This document shows, one piece after another, positions 34,175 through 43,020 of a DNA stretch of 64,000 nucleotides. The notes beneath the pieces are model-generated. The model made no database searches and was not told where the DNA came from. It saw nothing but the letters and a program-made list of their open reading frames with translations. Each line of letters begins with the position of its first letter. Within the stretch, counting starts at the first letter, position 1. Source of the stretch: Butyrivibrio sp. MC2021 (GTDB lineage Bacteria; Bacillota; Clostridia; Lachnospirales; Lachnospiraceae); contig NZ_JHXX01000003.1 in assembly GCF_000621605.1 (NCBI RefSeq), positions 124,001 to 188,000 on the forward strand, written 5' to 3'. The translations under genes and the position numbers were made by a program.

Positions 34175-35329
34175 TTAGTATGTCTTTAATAGATTTAGTA
34201 TTCGATCTTCGTAACAAAAATCACCAGCTATTTTTTCATATCCCTTTCCGGCAATTCTTTTTCGTAATTCATCATTGTTCAGATAAAACTCCGCCTTCTC
34301 CACAGCATCCTCCAACGAGGTATACATCACGCATTCCTCGCCATCTATGAAATACTCGTAAAGCTCAGACTGGTAGCTTGACAGAAGGAATCCCCCGCAG
34401 CCCATAACATCCAATGCCCTCAGGGGTATGCCGGATCTGTTGGCCTTTAGGACAGGACAAAGATTTATCTTACTTGCCGCAAAAACCTGTGGCATTTCTG
34501 TAAGGTAATTCACTGAGCCGCAGAAATCTACGTCAGGAAGCATGCTCTTTTCATCTTCAGTAAGCTTAAATGTATAAAGTTTAAGTTGATGCTTTTTTGA
34601 CAAGATGCTAAGAAGCGTCATTCTCTCGAGATGTGTCACATAAGAAGCCACGGCCCAGCTGATTTCTTTTTTGGTCAGCTGCACAGCCGTTTCGGACAGG
34701 CTAAGATATCTGTCTCTGACACTCTGGGCAAATTCTTCCGTCACCACATCATCTACGATGTATCCGCCATAAAGCTGCAGCTGCACCTTCACCACGCCGT
34801 CAAGATATCCCCGCTGATACTCAGTCATATGGCTCATGAATGCCGGAAGCATGGACTCATAGAGCTTTCCCACAAAGGAAATCTCTGCGCCGTACTTGGC
34901 ATAATCTGTCTTAACACTGCGGAGTCTCTCAGTGTTTACCGCAAGAGGCAGATAGTGAACGTTATCCAGCCCCATTTTCTTATAGGTCTCATAATCAGCC
35001 CTTGCAAAAAAGAAAATCGTATTACAGGAATACTCCATACATTCCGCAGTTGGAAGATTGGGCGGACTGTCAAAAAACCATGAAACGTACTTAAGATTAT
35101 GCTTCTTACAAACCTTAGCAACTATTGGCCAGAAATTGGTAGTAAGGACAAGATCATAAGAGCCTTCCTTAAGATCCTTTTCCATCCTCTCAAAAAAAGC
35201 ATCATCATTATACTTATCAACTTCCTTGTGATAGTTCACGTTATTGCACTTGTGCCCCATTTTCTGAAGAAAGTAAATAAGATCATGCTGTATATATGAA
35301 TTAAGAAAATCATAAAGAAGAATATTCAT
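34175..35329 (-). CDS. DUF3880/CgeB-type glycosyltransferase
   Basis: Start ATG at 35329 (MNILLYDFLNSYIQHDLIYF) follows GGGA; a TTG at 35344 is the alternative. The N-terminal DUF3880 part contains SYDLVLTTNFWPIVAKVCKK and LKYVSWFFDSPPNLPT. The C-terminal CgeB / GT family 4-like part has NRSGIPLRALDVMGCGGFLL then SSYQSELYEYF and the YEKIAGDFCYEDR end. Overlaps the stop region of neuA. The same architecture occurs at 44498, 45719, 47028 and 50265, showing a local expansion. Sugar specificity cannot be read from the sequence. Confidence 0.8.
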   Translation of the reverse strand: MNILLYDFLNSYIQHDLIYFLQKMGHKCNNVNYHKEVDKYNDDAFFERMEKDLKEGSYDLVLTTNFWPIVAKVCKKHNLKYVSWFFDSPPNLPTAECMEYSCNTIFFFARADYETYKKMGLDNVHYLPLAVNTERLRSVKTDYAKYGAEISFVGKLYESMLPAFMSHMTEYQRGYLDGVVKVQLQLYGGYIVDDVVTEEFAQSVRDRYLSLSETAVQLTKKEISWAVASYVTHLERMTLLSILSKKHQLKLYTFKLTEDEKSMLPDVDFCGSVNYLTEMPQVFAASKINLCPVLKANRSGIPLRALDVMGCGGFLLSSYQSELYEYFIDGEECVMYTSLEDAVEKAEFYLNNDELRKRIAGKGYEKIAGDFCYEDRILNLLKTY

Positions 35330-35333
35330 ATTT

Positions 35334-36518
35334 TCAGATCCCAATCAGGTGCTCAATAATATCCCTTACCGCGCCATCTCCGCCTCTCACATTAGAGATG
35401 TAATCGGCGATCGCGACAACCTGCGGCATCGCATTTTGTGGGCAGGCGCAGATTCCTGCTGCCTTCATTGCCTCGATGTCATTGATATCATCACCGATAT
35501 ATAAAACGTTCTTTGGATCAACACCGAACCTATCGCAAACAGCCTGCAAGCTCGCCACTTTGTCCTTTATTCCCATCTCGATAAAGTCCATGTGAAGCTT
35601 GTTCGCACGGCGTTTGTTGAGTTCCCTATTCTCTCCGGTTATTATTCCGGTGATTATTCCTTTATCATGGATTCTCGACAGCGCCATGCCATCCTTGGTA
35701 TTGAATTTCTTCAGTTCATCCCCGTTCTCTGAATAGTACATTCCGCCGTCGGTAAGGCATCCGTCGCAGTCGGTGATCACCATCTTTATTTCCGGCATTG
35801 TATCTGCATTTTTTTGCTTTTCTCTTTTTCTCAAAAGAGCTTCTATAATAATAAAATCGTTTGGCTCATCTATCTCGAGAGCAGAGTCTTCGCCCATCTC
35901 ATAGGCTCGTATTTTCCCTGAAAGCCTATTCTTCGAAGCCATCAGGCTCACTTTTGAGGTGATATAAAATGCGCCATTTTCCATAAGATATCCGTCAAAT
36001 TCCTGGCGCCTTGGTCTATTCTTAAAGTCATAGTTTGATGCAGTTGCATAGCCCTTTTCATCCGCATCCCACAGAAATCTCTTTTGACGAACTACAGAAA
36101 GGACGCTGTCTGTTTCAGGCTTTTCAAAAAGCTCGAAGCCACCGTCAATATCGCAGCTCTCCAGCATGGGAGATGTGGCCTGCACCAGTACTATGTTCTC
36201 AAAATCATATTTTTCCGCAAATTCAAGCATGACTGATTCTGTAGATGCTGTATCAGAGGCATTTTCCGGGCTTCTGTCGATTACCACCGCTTTGCTGAAA
36301 TCCTGATTTCCATTCTCAATTCCTTTCCGGGAAAACCGTTCAACGGCAGCTCGGATCTCAGCGCTGTCGGTAGCTATGTAGACTTTATCAATACATTTCG
36401 CCCCGCAGGCAGCAGCAACCGTCCAGTAAACCAGAGGCTGTCCGCAAATTTCTTTTATGTTTTTCAGAGGTATTGATTTACTCCCGCCTCGTACAGGGAT
36501 AAATGCAACTGTTTCCAT
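35334..36518 (-). CDS. neuA: CMP-nonulosonate cytidylyltransferase fused to KdsC-type HAD phosphatase
   Basis: Residues 1-235 are a NeuA/PseF-type cytidylyltransferase: AFIPVRGGSKSIPLKNIKEI (nucleotide loop), YWTVAAACGAKCID, VLVQATSPMLESCDIDGGF, and MENGAFYITSK. Residues about 243-394 are a KdsC-like HAD domain: KMVITDCDGCLTDGGMYYSE (catalytic DxD), GIITGENRELNKRRAN, and VLYIGDDINDIEAMKAAGI. Vertebrate CMP-sialate synthetases have the same order. The phosphatase part suggests that the upstream synthase makes a phosphorylated sugar (such as KDN-9-phosphate or Neu5Ac-9-phosphate) that is dephosphorylated before activation. The ATG overlaps the neuB stop (TAATG). The exact acid is not determined by the sequence. 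Confidence 0.88.
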   Translation of the reverse strand: METVAFIPVRGGSKSIPLKNIKEICGQPLVYWTVAAACGAKCIDKVYIATDSAEIRAAVERFSRKGIENGNQDFSKAVVIDRSPENASDTASTESVMLEFAEKYDFENIVLVQATSPMLESCDIDGGFELFEKPETDSVLSVVRQKRFLWDADEKGYATASNYDFKNRPRRQEFDGYLMENGAFYITSKVSLMASKNRLSGKIRAYEMGEDSALEIDEPNDFIIIEALLRKREKQKNADTMPEIKMVITDCDGCLTDGGMYYSENGDELKKFNTKDGMALSRIHDKGIITGIITGENRELNKRRANKLHMDFIEMGIKDKVASLQAVCDRFGVDPKNVLYIGDDINDIEAMKAAGICACPQNAMPQVVAIADYISNVRGGDGAVRDIIEHLIGI

Positions 36519-37402
36519 TATTTTTCCTCAACTCGTAGTTTTTTTCTAACCTGCAGTTCGTCCTCTTCCAGCTTCTTTTCGCCATCCCCAAGCATCAGCT
36601 TGATGTCACGGCAACGGCGATACAAAAGATACATGGCGTTGATCTCCAGGCTGGCCTTCTGATCCGTGCCCCACATGTCATGGGATAATGTGACATGCCT
36701 CTCGACAATGTCAGCTCCCAAAGTAACCGCTGCAACAGTGGGTTCCAGGTTCTGCTCGTGGCCGCTGTACCCCACCACGCATCCGTATCTCTTTTTCAGG
36801 GTCTGGATATATTTAAGATTCAGCTCATCTATGGGCGCCGGATATACAGAGTTAGTATGCAAAAGGGCAAAGTTTCCATTGCTGAACCTGTCGAGGAGGT
36901 CAACAGCTTTATCTAGCTCCTCCTGAGTGGACATGCCTGTGGACATGATAATAGGCTTTCCTGATGCGCAGGCCTTTTTTATCAGCTCTGTGCTTCCGTT
37001 GGTGGCGGATGCCAGCTTGATAAAGGGGATATCATAGTTCAACAAGAACTCAAGGCTCGGAATATCCCAGGGTGAAGCGGTCCAGGCAAGGGGCTTTTCT
37101 CTGCAGTATTTATCTATGTAGTCGTATTCCTCTTTGCCGAACTCGATGCGTTTTTTGTATTCCAGATAGGTCATTTCGCCCCAAGGCGTCGAGCGCATAA
37201 CATTCTTCTGGCTCTCCGGAACAGCAATATCCGGTGTCCTCTTCTGGAATTTGACACAGTCCCAGCCAATGGCAAAAGAGGCATCGATAAGCCTTTTTGC
37301 CACACCAAGATCTCCGTTATGATTGATTCCTATCTCGGCGATGAAGTAAGGATCACAGCCATCGCCTACAAGTCTTCCGCCTAAATTGATCTGTTTTACC
37401 AT
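36518..37402 (-). CDS. neuB: NeuB-family nonulosonic acid synthase without SAF domain
   Basis: The 294-residue TIM-barrel protein shows the NeuB core: FIAEIGINHNGDLGVAKRLI (residues about 19-38), CVKFQKRTPD, YDIPFIKLASATNG, PIIMSTGMST, FALLHTNSVYPAP, VGYSGHEQNLEPTVAAVTLG and IVERHVTLSHDMWGTDQKAS. It condenses PEP with a hexose derivative. Classical NeuB proteins (about 345 residues) end with an antifreeze-like SAF domain; here the protein stops after the barrel and a short charged tail. Together with the fused phosphatase in the next gene, a 6-phosphorylated substrate (mannose-6-P or ManNAc-6-P) is plausible. No NeuC, PseB/C/G/H or Leg genes are in the window. Confidence 0.88.
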   Translation of the reverse strand: MVKQINLGGRLVGDGCDPYFIAEIGINHNGDLGVAKRLIDASFAIGWDCVKFQKRTPDIAVPESQKNVMRSTPWGEMTYLEYKKRIEFGKEEYDYIDKYCREKPLAWTASPWDIPSLEFLLNYDIPFIKLASATNGSTELIKKACASGKPIIMSTGMSTQEELDKAVDLLDRFSNGNFALLHTNSVYPAPIDELNLKYIQTLKKRYGCVVGYSGHEQNLEPTVAAVTLGADIVERHVTLSHDMWGTDQKASLEINAMYLLYRRCRDIKLMLGDGEKKLEEDELQVRKKLRVEEK

Positions 37403-37423
37403 AAGCCTAAGCCTCTGTACTTT

Positions 37424-39070
37424 TTACATCATTTTAAGAGCTTCACTTACTGTTATATTTTTCATGCCTTTGATATATGAACCGTCGGAAATATTCACTA
37501 ATTCCGGGAGATTATCCGTACTTGCGATATACTTCTCAATCCAGTCATGGTAAGACGCGAGGGTACTTGCCGTCCTTACTTCGCCTCCGCTCGTGCTTTT
37601 CAGGATAATCTTTCCCTGCTCTGCTTCGACATCATTATTATCTGATATTCCGGACGCATGAAATTGGTTATAGGTATACGCAAGGTCCAGTCCTAAGCAG
37701 GTCACTTTCTTTGCCCCGAGCTTTACAGCCAGATCCAGTGCCAGAGTGGAAACAGAACCGCCGGTTTTATAAAGCGGGAGCTTCCTCTCCAATGCCGCTT
37801 TTTCTGATAATTCAAAGCCTTCCTGATATGTGATATATCTTTTCCCGTCAAAGAGCATTACGGTTTCATGACATGCAGTGGCAAGATATATCAGTCGTGT
37901 TTCATCATAATCAAAGGTGTGCATAAGCTGCTTTTTTGTAACAGGCAAACCATCTATAAGCACTATGAACTCAGGTTTTATCCCATTGTCCATAAGTTTT
38001 CCTGCTGAAGTCCCTACACAAAGAATAATGCTGTCTTCTGAGCAGTTCTGGAGAATTGGTATACAAGGTGAAAGAGACGGCCCTCCCGCAATCAGGAAGA
38101 TTTCTTTTCCCTTAATCTCATTTGAAATGTCATTAACGTATGAATCTCCAAGTGCATTGTTTTGGGAAAAATTGTATGTCAGGAGCTGGAAATTCTCCTT
38201 AATCGGAAGCTGCAAAGACCTGTAAATGATGACTGATTCTTTATTATGGTCATCCATAGTTGACAATGTATCAGCCTTAGCCAGCAGACTTCCCTTGGAT
38301 ATGCTCTTTTCCAGGGATGGTTCTATTTTTATGGATAACCGCCCCGAAGCTAAATACTCAGATAAATCAATGTATGTAAGTACTGTTCTTACGAATGAAA
38401 CATCAGCCTCATATATGGTAACAGTAATCCCATAGTTAACTTTTAGAAGGGCAATTGCTTCATAGATCATGCCCATTCCGGCAATGTCATATTTAAGCTT
38501 ATCGTTTTGGCTGTAATACAAAGCATATTGAAGCGCATCAAGATAAGGGTGCAACAATCCCGTAAGATAGTGAATGTCTTCATTAGCATGTTCCTTGGTC
38601 CCAAAAGAAATATCGCCGGTATCTGCTAAAACAGGCACTACTTCATATGATCCTTTTTCATTACTTTTTTTACCGATTGCTTCAATTACATTTTTTTGCT
38701 CTGACTGCCTTAACGAATCAATATTCTTTTGCAGATAATTTATATCATCCCAGTCACATGCTTCCATCATTTTGAGAAGGCTCGTGCTCAACATAAAACT
38801 CATGTCGCCTTCAATAACATCTGCCAGCTGTGACATTTGGTTTTTCTGCTGATATGAAATAATGCGTTGCAGTATCGGTGCAATATTTTGCATCAGATCT
38901 TCAGGAACAGTACTTTCACCGCATAGCATCATGGTATTGATCAGGTCTGTCAGTCCGGCTGTTATCCGCTTGATACCGTCATAGGCAGCCACCATCCGCT
39001 CAATCCTGATACACAGTGCGCAATATGTACATTCATGCTGTAATTTGAGTATTTTATCTCTTTCTATCAT
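37424..39070 (-). CDS. Maf-type flagellin nonulosonate transferase (DUF115 / MptE-like)
   Basis: The 548-residue protein has a Cys-containing N-terminal region (HECTYCALCIRI) and a variable helical part. The DUF115 core begins around residue 310: KEIFLIAGGPSLSPCIPILQ, CVGTSAGKLMDNGIKPEFIV, LIYLATACHETVMLF, KTGGSVSTLALDLAVKLGAK and VTCLGLDLAYTYNQFHASG. Motility-associated factors of this family move pseudaminic or legionaminic acid from the CMP form onto Ser/Thr of flagellin before export. Its position directly behind neuB-neuA and in the same island as two flagellin genes supports this role. ATG overlaps the previous stop by 4 nt. Confidence 0.85.
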   Translation of the reverse strand: MIERDKILKLQHECTYCALCIRIERMVAAYDGIKRITAGLTDLINTMMLCGESTVPEDLMQNIAPILQRIISYQQKNQMSQLADVIEGDMSFMLSTSLLKMMEACDWDDINYLQKNIDSLRQSEQKNVIEAIGKKSNEKGSYEVVPVLADTGDISFGTKEHANEDIHYLTGLLHPYLDALQYALYYSQNDKLKYDIAGMGMIYEAIALLKVNYGITVTIYEADVSFVRTVLTYIDLSEYLASGRLSIKIEPSLEKSISKGSLLAKADTLSTMDDHNKESVIIYRSLQLPIKENFQLLTYNFSQNNALGDSYVNDISNEIKGKEIFLIAGGPSLSPCIPILQNCSEDSIILCVGTSAGKLMDNGIKPEFIVLIDGLPVTKKQLMHTFDYDETRLIYLATACHETVMLFDGKRYITYQEGFELSEKAALERKLPLYKTGGSVSTLALDLAVKLGAKKVTCLGLDLAYTYNQFHASGISDNNDVEAEQGKIILKSTSGGEVRTASTLASYHDWIEKYIASTDNLPELVNISDGSYIKGMKNITVSEALKMM

Positions 39071-40293
39071 TTTCCCTTTTCAGCCATATACTTTATCTCA
39101 GCCCATTTATCCACAACATAAAAGTCCAAATATCCTGTATTTGCCGAGAAAAAATTATCGACATTTTTTCCGGAATCAACCACGCTGATTCCGTCTAATG
39201 TGATGTCTTCATATTTTTCTTCCAAAAAATGATTAAGATATTTGATTTTTGCAGGATTAAATCCCATATATCTCACTGCCACCAAATCTGCCGCATACAG
39301 ATCATCTGCAGCAATGAGAGTGTTTGCGTTCTTGCTTGTAGGACAAAACGGACCCTGACCCTCACCTGCAATAATGCCATCTATAACTGTAAAATAGCGT
39401 CTTTCCTTCTTTTTCATTCCCTGATAGAGATCCCCTACCATGCGCCAGATAGTATCATTTCCCGGCCAGGCGCCTCTGTGGGTGACAGTAGCTTTTTGTG
39501 CTTCATCATATGATTTTTTATCGGGATACTCATCTCCGTGTATCTCCGGATAGCCTACCTGCCAGTGAACCAGCTGGTTCTTGTTACAAATGCTGCCAAC
39601 TAGTCCCTTAAGGTTCAGTGTAGCTCCAACCTTCTGGTGAGTCTTAAGTTTGGGAATAGAAATATACACATCTGCATCATATAGACTCTTTGCAAAGGTA
39701 TATAGCTGTGTCTCTCCGGTATGAGAAGCAACAGTCTCTTCTCTTTCATCGAATACTCCCCTGAACCTCTGGGGATCTATGCCATACAACAGCGAATCCT
39801 TGCCCAGATTGACTTCTACTGTTCCTTCAGGATCACCATCATGTTTAACCATAAGATCTTTTTTGCCATAATTCTTCAGATCATCACAGACAAGGGGCCT
39901 TAAATCCACAATTCTTACAGGAACATCATACTTATCCTTTACTCTTTCTATTCTTGTGAATTCCATCAATTCCTGAAAATCCGCATCAATAGAAGGATTA
40001 TCGCCAATTATGATTTCGCCTTTTCCCTGCAGCGCATCTGCAACGAAATCAGCCACAGCCTCAATAACTGCAGGATGCGTAATAACGCAATAAAGTGTAT
40101 CTACATGAGGACAAGACTTGCGCCATCTGGATGCTACCCAGTTAGGTTTGATGAAGACTTTATCTCCCGGCTTCACCACCGCACTAAAAGGATTATCAGC
40201 AGGATACCCCAGATCAGCAAAACACTGCTTTAATGATGCCTTAACACTTTCAAGCCTGTAATTATCGCAGTGCTCAATTGCAACTTTTTTCAT
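39067..40293 (-). CDS. DUF362 domain protein
   Basis: The 408-residue protein begins MKKVAIEHCDNYRLESVKAS and contains DUF362 features: VKPGDKVFIKPNWVASRWRK, TLYCVITHPAVIEAVADFVA, GEIIIGDNPSIDADFQEL, ADVYISIPKLKTHQKVGATL followed by NLKGLVGSICNKNQLVHWQ, and VIDGIIAGEGQGPFCPTSKN. The family is often fused to ferredoxin domains, but no iron-sulphur cysteine pattern is seen here. Its biochemical role is not settled. Presence between a radical SAM gene and maf, with 15-nt spacing upstream and a 4-nt overlap downstream, indicates a role in the same glycan pathway. Confidence 0.8.
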   Translation of the reverse strand: MKKVAIEHCDNYRLESVKASLKQCFADLGYPADNPFSAVVKPGDKVFIKPNWVASRWRKSCPHVDTLYCVITHPAVIEAVADFVADALQGKGEIIIGDNPSIDADFQELMEFTRIERVKDKYDVPVRIVDLRPLVCDDLKNYGKKDLMVKHDGDPEGTVEVNLGKDSLLYGIDPQRFRGVFDEREETVASHTGETQLYTFAKSLYDADVYISIPKLKTHQKVGATLNLKGLVGSICNKNQLVHWQVGYPEIHGDEYPDKKSYDEAQKATVTHRGAWPGNDTIWRMVGDLYQGMKKKERRYFTVIDGIIAGEGQGPFCPTSKNANTLIAADDLYAADLVAVRYMGFNPAKIKYLNHFLEEKYEDITLDGISVVDSGKNVDNFFSANTGYLDFYVVDKWAEIKYMAEKGK

Positions 40294-40308
40294 GATTATT
40301 CCGTCCTC

Positions 40309-41490
40309 CTATACTTGCTCCGCAGGTATGCATGTTTTTCCGCTATTAGTGCCGTAGCAATACCTACACGCTTCCATATATTTCATTTCATTTAGATAAC
40401 TCAACAAATCTTCTTTAAGATTAACATTGCCCCTTACATAAACGACGTCCTTCGGCTTTGGAATGAATCCCTGAACCCTTGAAGCATTTATTGCTCTACT
40501 GCAATGCGCAATCTTGCCGTCCTCCAAAGTAGTACACATTTGAAATCTGCATTCTCTAAATCGCCTATCTACTATCAAATCATCATTTTCAGGCGTTACT
40601 TCTTTTCCTCCCATATAGCTCCAATTGTCTTGCCCTCCCGCAAAATGATACTCATAATATTCTATGTTTTTTTCTTTTAATATTTTTCTGAGAGAATCAG
40701 TTTCATGGCCAAATATAGCATAATTACTTATCCTTATAGTAATATTAAATCTTGCGATGAGATCAAGTACTGTCTCGGAAGGCACATGTAATCCGTTTGA
40801 AGCTATCATTATACTTCCTATATCTGAATTGTTTCCCAAAAAAGATAGCAACTTATCCAAATCTGTATATATAAGTGGTTCTCCACCTTGAATATTGAGT
40901 TCTCCGATTTTAAAGTGCTTTAAAATATTGGCTAAATCTGAAACAATGTAATTAACATCATATCTTAGATACTCTTTTTCGCTAAATGGAGCAAAATTAC
41001 CACAATTCTTACATTTCAAATTACATGCCTGACCAACGCATAATACCATAAAAGGAATTACAGGCTTTTCCTTTTCCGGTGCAATGCTATTCCTACGAAA
41101 AATCATCAGATTACTGTTTTCATTTGATTGCCATATTGTCAGCCCATCGTCCATATCCAAAGCTTTACAACCATTTCCCAGCTCTCGAAATAAATTATTT
41201 CTCCAATCATCCGGTTGAACAATACAATAATAATCAGTTTCAATTACATTACTGATCATGATTGTTGCCCTTTCCTTACCTATTTTCCGTTCACCCGGAA
41301 TAAAAGCTATTTTTTGCGGATATTTTCTCGAATAATCTTCCAATAATCTTTGTGTTCCGTCTACAGAGCAGTCATCATAAATAATAAGATAATCAGCAAC
41401 ATATTCTGATTCTCTTACCAATTCCTCAATGATGTTAGAGAGTATTCCAAAATCATTTTGTGTGATCATCACAATCGATAAAGCACTCAT
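40309..41490 (-). CDS. Fusion of short GT2-like domain with radical SAM/SPASM enzyme
   Basis: Residues 1-135 resemble the first half of a GT2 transferase: LSIVMITQNDFGILSNIIEE, YLIIYDDCSVDGTQRLLEDY, CIVQPDDWRNNLF. Residues 145-393 are a radical SAM enzyme: FMVLCVGQACNLKCKNCGNF with the CX3CX2C cluster site, ELNIQGGEPLIYTDLDKLL (GGEP), MIASNGLHVPS, and C-terminal cysteines (CRFQMCTTLEDGKIAHCSRA, CRYCYGTNSGKTC) that suggest an auxiliary SPASM-like cluster. I know of no described enzyme with this pairing. It probably modifies a sugar or polyol in this pathway (dehydrogenation or epimerisation). Lies 14 nt behind the amidotransferase-like gene. Confidence 0.8.
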   Translation of the reverse strand: MSALSIVMITQNDFGILSNIIEELVRESEYVADYLIIYDDCSVDGTQRLLEDYSRKYPQKIAFIPGERKIGKERATIMISNVIETDYYCIVQPDDWRNNLFRELGNGCKALDMDDGLTIWQSNENSNLMIFRRNSIAPEKEKPVIPFMVLCVGQACNLKCKNCGNFAPFSEKEYLRYDVNYIVSDLANILKHFKIGELNIQGGEPLIYTDLDKLLSFLGNNSDIGSIMIASNGLHVPSETVLDLIARFNITIRISNYAIFGHETDSLRKILKEKNIEYYEYHFAGGQDNWSYMGGKEVTPENDDLIVDRRFRECRFQMCTTLEDGKIAHCSRAINASRVQGFIPKPKDVVYVRGNVNLKEDLLSYLNEMKYMEACRYCYGTNSGKTCIPAEQV

Positions 41491-41504
41491 AGAACAATCC
41501 TTCC

Positions 41505-42539
41505 TTAAATCAGGTTCAAATATCTCTCAAGGCACCAGACCATCCACTTCTGGTCACCCTTCATATCTCTTGTGCAATGTGGAATGAATTCTTCCCTTTT
41601 AGGCCCTTCCCAATCCTTGAACCATTCATTAACCGGTCTTGGCATTGGGATTTTATCTGGCAGGGATTCTCCGGGATATAATTCCTTAAATAGTTCTCTT
41701 ATCACATATTTTGTATCTCCGCTTCTGATTCGCGCATAGTCAATCGGGGTATCAAGATATGTTCTGGAATAGGGCCCAACAAACTCAATTCCCGCTGTAT
41801 TGCAGGCATTGGTATATGTTCCCAGGGCTTCCTGCCTAAAATATGTATTGATAAAATCATGCCCGTCTATATGTCCATCAACTTCAAATTTCCTGTAAGG
41901 ATCCAGAGGCATGATAAAGTCTCTCAAGACTTTATAGGGCATGACATAGGTATATCGATCTACAAATTCAGCATATAACCAATCCTTTTCAAGAAGTCCG
42001 TTCATGCCGCCATAGATAATATCTGCATTTTCACCCAGGATAAACTTGGTATAGCCCTGCTCCTTTGCCCTTTGGGCTGCCAAATATATCTGTGCTTCAA
42101 TAGAATGAATAGGAGCATTCTTATGCTTCATACATTCATCTGCTGCGGGGACAATATCTTCCCAGTAGATATCGATAACCTCATGCTCAAGTCCATTCAT
42201 TTCAGCCCATTTTTTCGCCATGGGACTTTCATCAATAACCTGAATCCCCGGTACTACACATCTGAATGTGTATGCCTTAGAGCCTTTGGGCATAAGTCTT
42301 GCAAGGATAGCTGAGTCAATACCGCCACTGAGGGCCAGAACTGCCTTCCCATCCTTACACGCTTCATCTACTCTTACCTTTAGTTCATTGTATAGATCAC
42401 GGCTATTCTTTACCGGACTTCTCTCGAAACTGATATCCACCAGCTCGCATTTCTTATTATCGCTAAAGGAATATTTATCATCATAGACATATCTATACAT
42501 CAAATATGAACTCATGCAGAATACTTTATCTGTAATCAT
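41505..42539 (-). CDS. Asparagine-synthase-like protein lacking the glutaminase domain
   Basis: The 344-residue protein contains a PP-loop ATP site AVLALSGGIDSAILARLMPK (residues about 66-86) and later segments of the AsnB synthetase domain: AKKWAEMNGLEHEVIDIYWE, ILGENADIIYGGMNG, FVGPYSRTYLDTP. The N-terminal Ntn glutaminase domain of AsnB is absent, so ammonia must come from another source or the enzyme uses another amine. Comparable proteins (WbpG/PseA-type) amidate sugars in glycan loci. ATG overlaps the cytidylyltransferase stop by 4 nt, suggesting that the two act together. Confidence 0.75.
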   Translation of the reverse strand: MITDKVFCMSSYLMYRYVYDDKYSFSDNKKCELVDISFERSPVKNSRDLYNELKVRVDEACKDGKAVLALSGGIDSAILARLMPKGSKAYTFRCVVPGIQVIDESPMAKKWAEMNGLEHEVIDIYWEDIVPAADECMKHKNAPIHSIEAQIYLAAQRAKEQGYTKFILGENADIIYGGMNGLLEKDWLYAEFVDRYTYVMPYKVLRDFIMPLDPYRKFEVDGHIDGHDFINTYFRQEALGTYTNACNTAGIEFVGPYSRTYLDTPIDYARIRSGDTKYVIRELFKELYPGESLPDKIPMPRPVNEWFKDWEGPKREEFIPHCTRDMKGDQKWMVWCLERYLNLI

Positions 42540-43003
42540 TGTTCTTCCTCATAATTCAGATGTTTCTTTGTCTGAAATTCATCTATAGTCCAGCCTCTGA
42601 CAGCCTTAAGCGCTTCTGAGATCTTGGTTGAAGATATGCCCTTGGTATATGGAAAGTACACTATTTTTATACCGGCCTCGGCAAATTCCTCATCATATTT
42701 TTTCCACTTTTCTGTGCCATACCAGTCGTCGCCGACAAACATGATTGAAGCACCAAGTTCTTTACAAACCTTTAGCTTGTCCATGTCGTATTGAGGCACA
42801 GCAGCATCCACATATTTACAGGATCTGACTATCTCAATGCGATCCTCAAAGGGAATCATGGCACGTTTTCCCTTATACATTACGAGTTCATCAACAGTAA
42901 CTCCTACTACAAGCTTGTCGCAGAAGCCTTTTGCGTTTTTCAGAAGATTGAGATGGCCGATATGAAAAAGATCATATACTCCGGCAGTATAACCAATTAT
43001 CAT
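42536..43003 (-). CDS. TagD/RfaE-like cytidylyltransferase
   Basis: Start ATG at 43003 (MIIGYTAGVYDLFHIGHLNL) with AAAGGAG upstream. The 155-residue protein has the nucleotidyltransferase HxGH motif (HIGH, residue about 15), KLVVGVTVDELVMYKGKRA, PFEDRIEIVRSCKYVDAAVP, FVGDDWYGTEKWKKYDEEF and the ISSTKIS motif. In TagD this fold makes CDP-glycerol from glycerol-3-phosphate; related enzymes activate ethanolamine phosphate or ribitol phosphate. The gene stands right behind a CDP-glycerol-type transferase, so a CDP-alditol supply for that transferase is likely. Confidence 0.85.
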   Translation of the reverse strand: MIIGYTAGVYDLFHIGHLNLLKNAKGFCDKLVVGVTVDELVMYKGKRAMIPFEDRIEIVRSCKYVDAAVPQYDMDKLKVCKELGASIMFVGDDWYGTEKWKKYDEEFAEAGIKIVYFPYTKGISSTKISEALKAVRGWTIDEFQTKKHLNYEEEQ

Positions 43004-43020
43004 AGCGCTCCTTTCACGCA

